A stretch of DNA of 64,000 nt from Paulinella micropora. Lineage: Eukaryota; Cercozoa; Imbricatea; Euglyphida. Below, one piece after another: positions 59,850 through 64,000 of the stretch. Each line of letters begins with the position of its first letter. The stretch's first letter is position 1. The notes beneath the pieces were generated by a model. That model saw nothing but the letters and a program-made list of their open reading frames with translations. It did not search any database and was not told the origin of the DNA. The translations under genes were made by a program, and so were the position numbers. The stretch spans positions 779,673 to 843,672 of the forward strand of contig BJOX01000072.1 in assembly GCA_009731375.1 (NCBI GenBank), given 5' to 3'.

Positions 59850-61108
59850 CTACGGGTCTTCTAACCAAGTAAGAGCATACTGCATACTTATCGTTTGAGC
59901 TGATGTCGCTTGCGATGTTATAGTTAATCTTTCCCCTGGTAGCATATCGTCCAAATCATAATCATTTAGATTAACAGTCTCAGCACTACTCAAATTTACA
60001 AAGATGACCGCTATGGTATTCCCATTAGCCACTGTCGCGGTAGTATCAAACGAAACCAGACTTGTATTAGCATTATTTTCAGCATAGACGGCACCAGTCA
60101 GAGTAGCATTTTTTATTACTTTAATGATACAACTAGTCTTAGAGTCAGTATTTAAGATAGTTAGTCGTCGCGGATAAACTATGCTATAATTTGTAAGAGC
60201 ACCACCTCCCGTAGTCGCATTATTTCTCATTGTAAAAACGTGGGCAACGGCATTGGTCGCATTGGCGGTTCTTTCATAAATAAAAGGAATACCTCTTATG
60301 ATTTCTGTTCCTTCAATGAAGCATCCAACACTAGCGACTTTAATATTTTGGACTGCTACAACAGCACCAACATTTGCTATATAGGCTGAAAAAGGTAGAG
60401 TAGTATTATTCAGTGTTGTTAAAGTTTGTGTGTTAGCATAACGAATGGCGTGAACCATTTGAAAATCTCCCGTATTTGGATTTTCAATATAAAAAGATAC
60501 TTGACCAAACCCTAAATACTGAAACTTAATTTGAAAAACATTACCCTTCGTAAAATCAATGGCGGGTAAGTATGTTTTCCAGTCCGCCTTATCAATATTC
60601 CAAGCTGTTTGCGAATAAGCATTAATAGTCGCTCCTCCTCGGTTGTGATATATTTTCATTACTCCATTTTCTCTACCAAAGAAGAAACCATCTGTAAAAG
60701 CACTATCACCTAATCCCACCGCCGAAAGATATTGTGCTCCGTTTGCCTCTGTTGTAGTCCATAAGGCAGTAAATCTTACACACACTCCCATTCCAGCACG
60801 ATACTTGATTCTTTTTTTGATTGAATGTATCCGCTAGCCCCTGCCACGGCAGTCGTTGATATGCTAGCCATTGAATTCTTCATTTCAATAGTAGAATTAA
60901 CAATCGCACTATCCCATTTAGCAGAATTAACATTATACATAAATGTCTCTTGAATAATCGGTGTGTATTGTGCTGTGGATATTTCACCGAATGCTGTCAA
61001 GTTGTCATCTGTTAATTTTGTTTTTAGTTCTCCATAAGTTCCGCATTTCAAATTAACAAAATTCCCTCCATCATCTTGTGCTATCAAATTTCTTTGGTGA
61101 GTGGCCAT
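59850..61108 (-). CDS. Conserved structural protein (penton or fibre candidate), -1 frame change
   Basis: Counterpart of 16081-17324. The N-terminal frame starts MATHQRNLIAQDDGG at 61108 and runs to 60776. The C-terminal frame (RFTALWTT, KGNVFQIKFQYLGFG, FYIENPNTGDF, TLPFSAY) starts no later than 60791 and ends at 59850. Residues RIKYRAG upstream of that ATG are conserved with Polinton 1, so the C-terminal frame is being read before the ATG. The only entry is a -1 change at the run TC-AAAAAAA-GA (about 60812-60820), a slippery A-AAA-AAA. Expression as one protein of about 415 residues by frameshifting is possible. Confidence 0.7.
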
Positions 61109-61186
61109 TGTTCGTACGATTTACAATCGTAGATTGTATATTATCAAAAAAATAAAATAATCTATCAAAATTAATTACTACCAGGT

Positions 61187-62713
61187 TTAATTTCTGGTAA
61201 TGGTGCCATTCTTAACATTTACTTCTTGCTGAGTTACGACAAATGTGTAATGGTTGTAGGCACCATTCACGGTGGTTGCGATAAACTCCCATCGTCGCTC
61301 GGTGTCTAGACTTAATCCGCTGATTTCATTTTGGTCCTTGCTCCACAGAGGGCGGGTATTGTCAAAGCTATCGCACCAAACCCAGTTGTATTGATAAACA
61401 TTGCTATTCATCAAAGAAGAGCCTTCCAACTTCGGTTTAAGATACATATAGTCTTCTAGTTTTCCAGTTTGCCAATCAACATTGAATTCTTGAAGTCGTG
61501 CTCCGTCTAGTGTAGTATAAAAAGTTTGGACCTTTGAGCGGAGCAGGTTGCTATTGTCATAGGCAGTGTTCTTATTTTCAGTTCCGTTGAAAACAGAGTG
61601 ATAAATCTTCTTAATTCGCCGTCCGTGGCCTCTGTCAAATCTAAGGATAACATTTTGAGACTGTGAAGGCGTGCCAACGGTATTTTTATACAAATAAGAA
61701 TAATCAATGTTGAAGCTCATACCTTCGGGGCTCATAATCTTCTGTTGAATTGATTGAACGACATCGGGGTTAGTTTCAACAGCTAAGAACAGGCTGAGAT
61801 TAGTAATAGTAACATTTGAATCCGCCACCGCAACAGTGCCTCCGCCAGTAGAAAGAGCATCATTGTTATAATAAAAGATTTTGGGTGTCTGTTGCCAAAC
61901 AATCCGCAAGGTCAAAATTTCAGGAAACATAATAGTTTTATCCAGAGCGAAAATAGTATTGTAAAGCATTCCAAGATTAATCTTAACATTAACACTTGGG
62001 CTGGCATTGTTAATAGTTCCAGCTGAAAAATACTTAGCCTCATTAAAAGCAACATTAACGAACTTACTCGTGCCAGTCTCATTCACGATAAGGGCATCAT
62101 CGTGTCGGCGAGCATTTGTGGAGGGTTGTGCCATCCAAGCCTTTAATGCGGCCTGAACCTGAGCCTTAGCAACATCAATTCCCGCATCAATCTGCCCCGC
62201 CGCATTTCCTGCTACTGCCGAAGCGGTCAATGCTGTTTGTAATGCGGCTAACCTTGTAGCATCGCTAGCGGGTTGAAATGTAGTTGTAGCATTACACTTT
62301 TGAAGCATACAACCAGCTCCACTTCCATTGTCGTGGTTTTCCAAAGCGAGTAAATCATCAATGGAGGTTTCGGGTTTCCAAATCATCTTAGTGATATTTC
62401 CGACTTCGTTAATGTCACACAGATAAACACCACCTCTCGTAATCAATTGAATCTGTCTAATTGGAGCCAGACAGTCCATAAATCATTTATTGTAGTTCGC
62501 CGCCTTCGCATCTGGGGCATAATTAAAACTTAAAACAGAGCGAGCCAAGTTAAAAGGACGGCTGATAAGGTCAAAGTTGCTTTCCTGTCCTCCTGCGGTA
62601 GAAACAGTGACAGTAATAGAACCCTCACGAGGGGTAAGCTTATTCAAGCGATAAGAAGCACTGATGTAGTCAGTCCTGCTAAAATCTAGTTCTCCGCCGT
62701 GCTGTGTGGGCAT
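61187..62713 (-). CDS. Major capsid protein candidate with one in-frame TGA
   Basis: 508 codons from the ATG at 62713 (MPTQHGGELDFSRTDY). Blocks shared with Polinton 1 are KLTPREGS, RPFNLARSVLSF, MDCL, TKMIWKPE, LGMLYNTIFALDKTI, FLAVETNPDV, TLDGARLQEFNVD and LSLDTERRWEF. Length and late position fit the double jelly-roll capsid of Polintons. A TGA at 62483-62485 lies between NYNK and FMDCL, where Polinton 1 has an Ile codon. Both sides are in the same frame and conserved. Either this is a point-like nonsense change, or readthrough occurs, or the second part starts at the ATG at 62479. Confidence 0.78.
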
Positions 62714-62783
62714 GTTGTTTTTCCTCTTTTTACGGTTGTCCTATATTGTAATATAAGAAAAAAATAAATAATTCTAAAATTAA

Positions 62784-63596
62784 TTATCTAGATTTCAACA
62801 AATTAAAAAATGATGTAAATAAATTAAAATAATTCGTCTCGCGGTAAATCAACAATGTCATAACAATTCCTAACCCGTTGAGATTAACTGGTTGGTCGTT
62901 TTCGTCAGTCAAGTAAAACCGATACACATTGCTTGAACTAGTAGATAGCCGTTTGCCGTATTCACTACCCGAGCCGTCGTAGATAACAGAGCCGAACGGG
63001 ATTTCATTCGCTGTATATATCTCTTGGAGCACATGGTTATCGCCTTCGCCGACTAAGTCGCTTTGTAAATATAATGTTTTTTCGCCAGTCAAGATTATGA
63101 CATTTGGAGACCTAATGGTATTGTTAGCAAAGAAATATGTTGAGTCGCGGTCAAAACCCATTACTTCGTGAATACGTGTTTCGGTGTCAAATATAAACCG
63201 CGGTTGGATGCCTCCATTGTTCGCTACGGTAAATAATAGCTTGCCGTCTTCTGGGTCGGTGTTTGTGTTGTTGCTTGTTATTGTATATGTGTAGTCATTG
63301 GGGCTGTCTGCCGTTAGCACCTCGGCCAGTTTATTTTTTAAGTTGTTCATTGTGTAGTTGCCCTCTGGTATCGTAATCAGAGCCTCAAATCCATCTTCAC
63401 TCAGAGTAAAAGTGTTGTAAGGACTGGCGACGGAATAATACGATTTCGGCACATAGATATGTAAAATTTTACAATGTGTTGGATTGTCTAGCGATTTCAT
63501 ATTCACTTCATAACTAAAATCTGAATCTGTGCCATTTATCCTATTTTTGCTGTTAATATAGTAAATACCAGTCGCACGACCACCTTTATATTCCAT
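62784..63596 (-). CDS. Minor capsid protein (penton candidate)
   Basis: 270 residues, intact, from the ATG at 63596. The N-terminal signature MEYKGGRATGIYYINSKNR with GTDSDFSYEV is of the INS-x-xR-x-G-x-SDF type found in minor capsid proteins of PLVs and large DNA viruses. Next come CKILHIYVPKSYYSVASPYN, IPEGNYTMNNLKNKLAEVL, MGFDRDSTYFFANN and EKTLYLQSDL. A hydrophobic/aromatic tail (LLIYRETNYFNLFTSFFNLL) ends it. It lies between major capsid and protease as in Polinton 1. Assignment to penton rather than another vertex protein is by context. Confidence 0.72.
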   Translation of the reverse strand: MEYKGGRATGIYYINSKNRINGTDSDFSYEVNMKSLDNPTHCKILHIYVPKSYYSVASPYNTFTLSEDGFEALITIPEGNYTMNNLKNKLAEVLTADSPNDYTYTITSNNTNTDPEDGKLLFTVANNGGIQPRFIFDTETRIHEVMGFDRDSTYFFANNTIRSPNVIILTGEKTLYLQSDLVGEGDNHVLQEIYTANEIPFGSVIYDGSGSEYGKRLSTSSSNVYRFYLTDENDQPVNLNGLGIVMTLLIYRETNYFNLFTSFFNLLKSR

Positions 63597-63689
63597 TGAC
63601 CCGACTTTTTGGATATATAATAGAAAATATATTTTTTTTGTTTTTTAATTACTTCAAACCACTTGTGGGGGTGCGGGGGCTTGCCCCTG
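63597..63689. repeat. Intergenic region with G-rich palindrome, Polinton 2
   Basis: Between the minor capsid ATG and the protease stop. It contains TGCGGGGGCTTGCCCCTGCT (about 63671-63690), nearly the inverse of the palindrome at 54302. The equivalent interval in Polinton 1 is entirely filled by composite palindrome copy b. Confidence 0.7.
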
Positions 63690-64000
63690 CTAAATAAAGG
63701 TATCAAAGCCATAGCCGTTCTGGGTTTTCAACTCCTCCGCTTCTTTTTCTTTTAAGTCAGTCCAACCGCTAGCAAATTTAAAGCGGTTCCCTTTTGCTCG
63801 CTCTAAAAGAAACCGTATACTATGCCATCCGCAGGTATCCGTAGTGTCGCTTTGGTTTTTAACCTGATTAACCTTCATAAGCAGATATGTGTTCGGCTTA
63901 CTCTTGTCAATAAGCTGTTTCATTTGGTGTAGAAATAGGTCTGTCGGATTATACAGTGCGAGCGGGTCGTAGATTTCAATAGAGTCATCTTTAATGGTGT
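63690..64000 (-). CDS. Adenain / Ulp1-like cysteine protease, C-terminal part (runs off window)
   Basis: Open from the window edge to the stop at 63690. It shows the catalytic Asp in IEIYDPLAL (about 63980), the Gln region VNQVKNQ and the nucleophile Cys in DTCGWHSIRFL (about 63830), then WTDLKEKEAEELKTQNGYGF as in Polinton 1. The His and the N-terminal extension lie beyond the window. The Met at 63923 is internal, not a start. Confidence 0.88.
   Translation of the reverse strand, partial: TIKDDSIEIYDPLALYNPTDLFLHQMKQLIDKSKPNTYLLMKVNQVKNQSDTTDTCGWHSIRFLLERAKGNRFKFASGWTDLKEKEAEELKTQNGYGFDTFI

Larger units (their letters stand above)
53784..64000 (+). mobile_element. Polinton 2, left portion (continues past the window)
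   Basis: The left terminus AGTAGTATAGGGTCGCACTT matches the Polinton 1 TIR with CG for GC. Gene order follows: zinc-finger protein, PolB, (lipase), FGKYKGK protein, (TRASH-like protein), structural protein, major capsid, minor capsid, protease. The orientation is the same as Polinton 1. Sequence divergence is substantial, so these are separate lineages rather than a recent duplication. The ATPase, integrase and right end lie outside. Confidence 0.93.

Overview
The window is nuclear DNA of a eukaryote, most likely a unicellular alga or other protist. The reasons are long composite microsatellites, a spliced transposase gene, a histone H3 start, LTR retrotransposons of both major superfamilies, and two Polinton/Polinton-like virus (PLV) proviruses. 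I cannot name the species. Almost no host gene content is visible: the 64 kb are essentially mobile elements set in simple-sequence DNA.

Layout. 1-4425: GA/GAAA/GATA microsatellites, two assembly gaps with duplicated flanks, and a truncated histone H3. 4432-29841: Polinton 1, complete, with terminal inverted repeats (TIRs) and a perfect 6-bp target-site duplication (TCTTTC). It carries a zinc-finger gene, protein-primed DNA polymerase B (PolB), two small FGKYKGK-motif genes, a jelly-roll structural gene set, an adenain-like protease, a core peptide, a packaging ATPase, a phage-type fibre with an S74 chaperone, a DDE integrase and a GIY-YIG nuclease. Two distantly related piggyBac elements (5340-8236 and 9004-11879) sit inside its PolB gene at TTAA sites. 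29842-33415: 3 kb of TG/CTGT/ATGT microsatellite, then AT-rich DNA. 33416-44341: a Ty3/gypsy element on the minus strand. 44342-52193: GA repeats, then a Ty1/copia element on the minus strand. 52194-53783: GA and CATA microsatellites. 53784-64000: left part of Polinton 2, same orientation and gene order as Polinton 1, with a lipase gene that Polinton 1 lacks.

How the genes work together. In both Polintons PolB and its neighbours read rightward, while the capsid, protease and ATPase genes read leftward as a late block. The integrase inserts the DNA. PolB copies it by protein priming from the TIRs. The ATPase and protease package and mature a particle built of major capsid, minor capsid and accessory proteins. 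The fibre or lipase would serve attachment or entry. Nearly every Polinton 1 gene carries one or two frame breaks, whereas the gypsy polyprotein is open over 5.7 kb, so the breaks are probably mostly real decay.

The least familiar signal is a family of composite palindromes in Polinton 1: four full copies and one half copy, 45-148 bp. Each full copy has four complementary arms that could fold as a cloverleaf. They show compensatory base changes and conserved loop geometry, and they abut start codons, stop codons or the TIR with almost no spare bases. Other notable points are a gypsy gag-pol junction that is a single in-frame TGA-CGG, a copia primer site matching the tRNA-Met anticodon arm with the gag ATG inside it, a 16-bp palindrome shared with covariation by both piggyBac families, and a -1 frame change at the same place in a structural gene of both Polintons.
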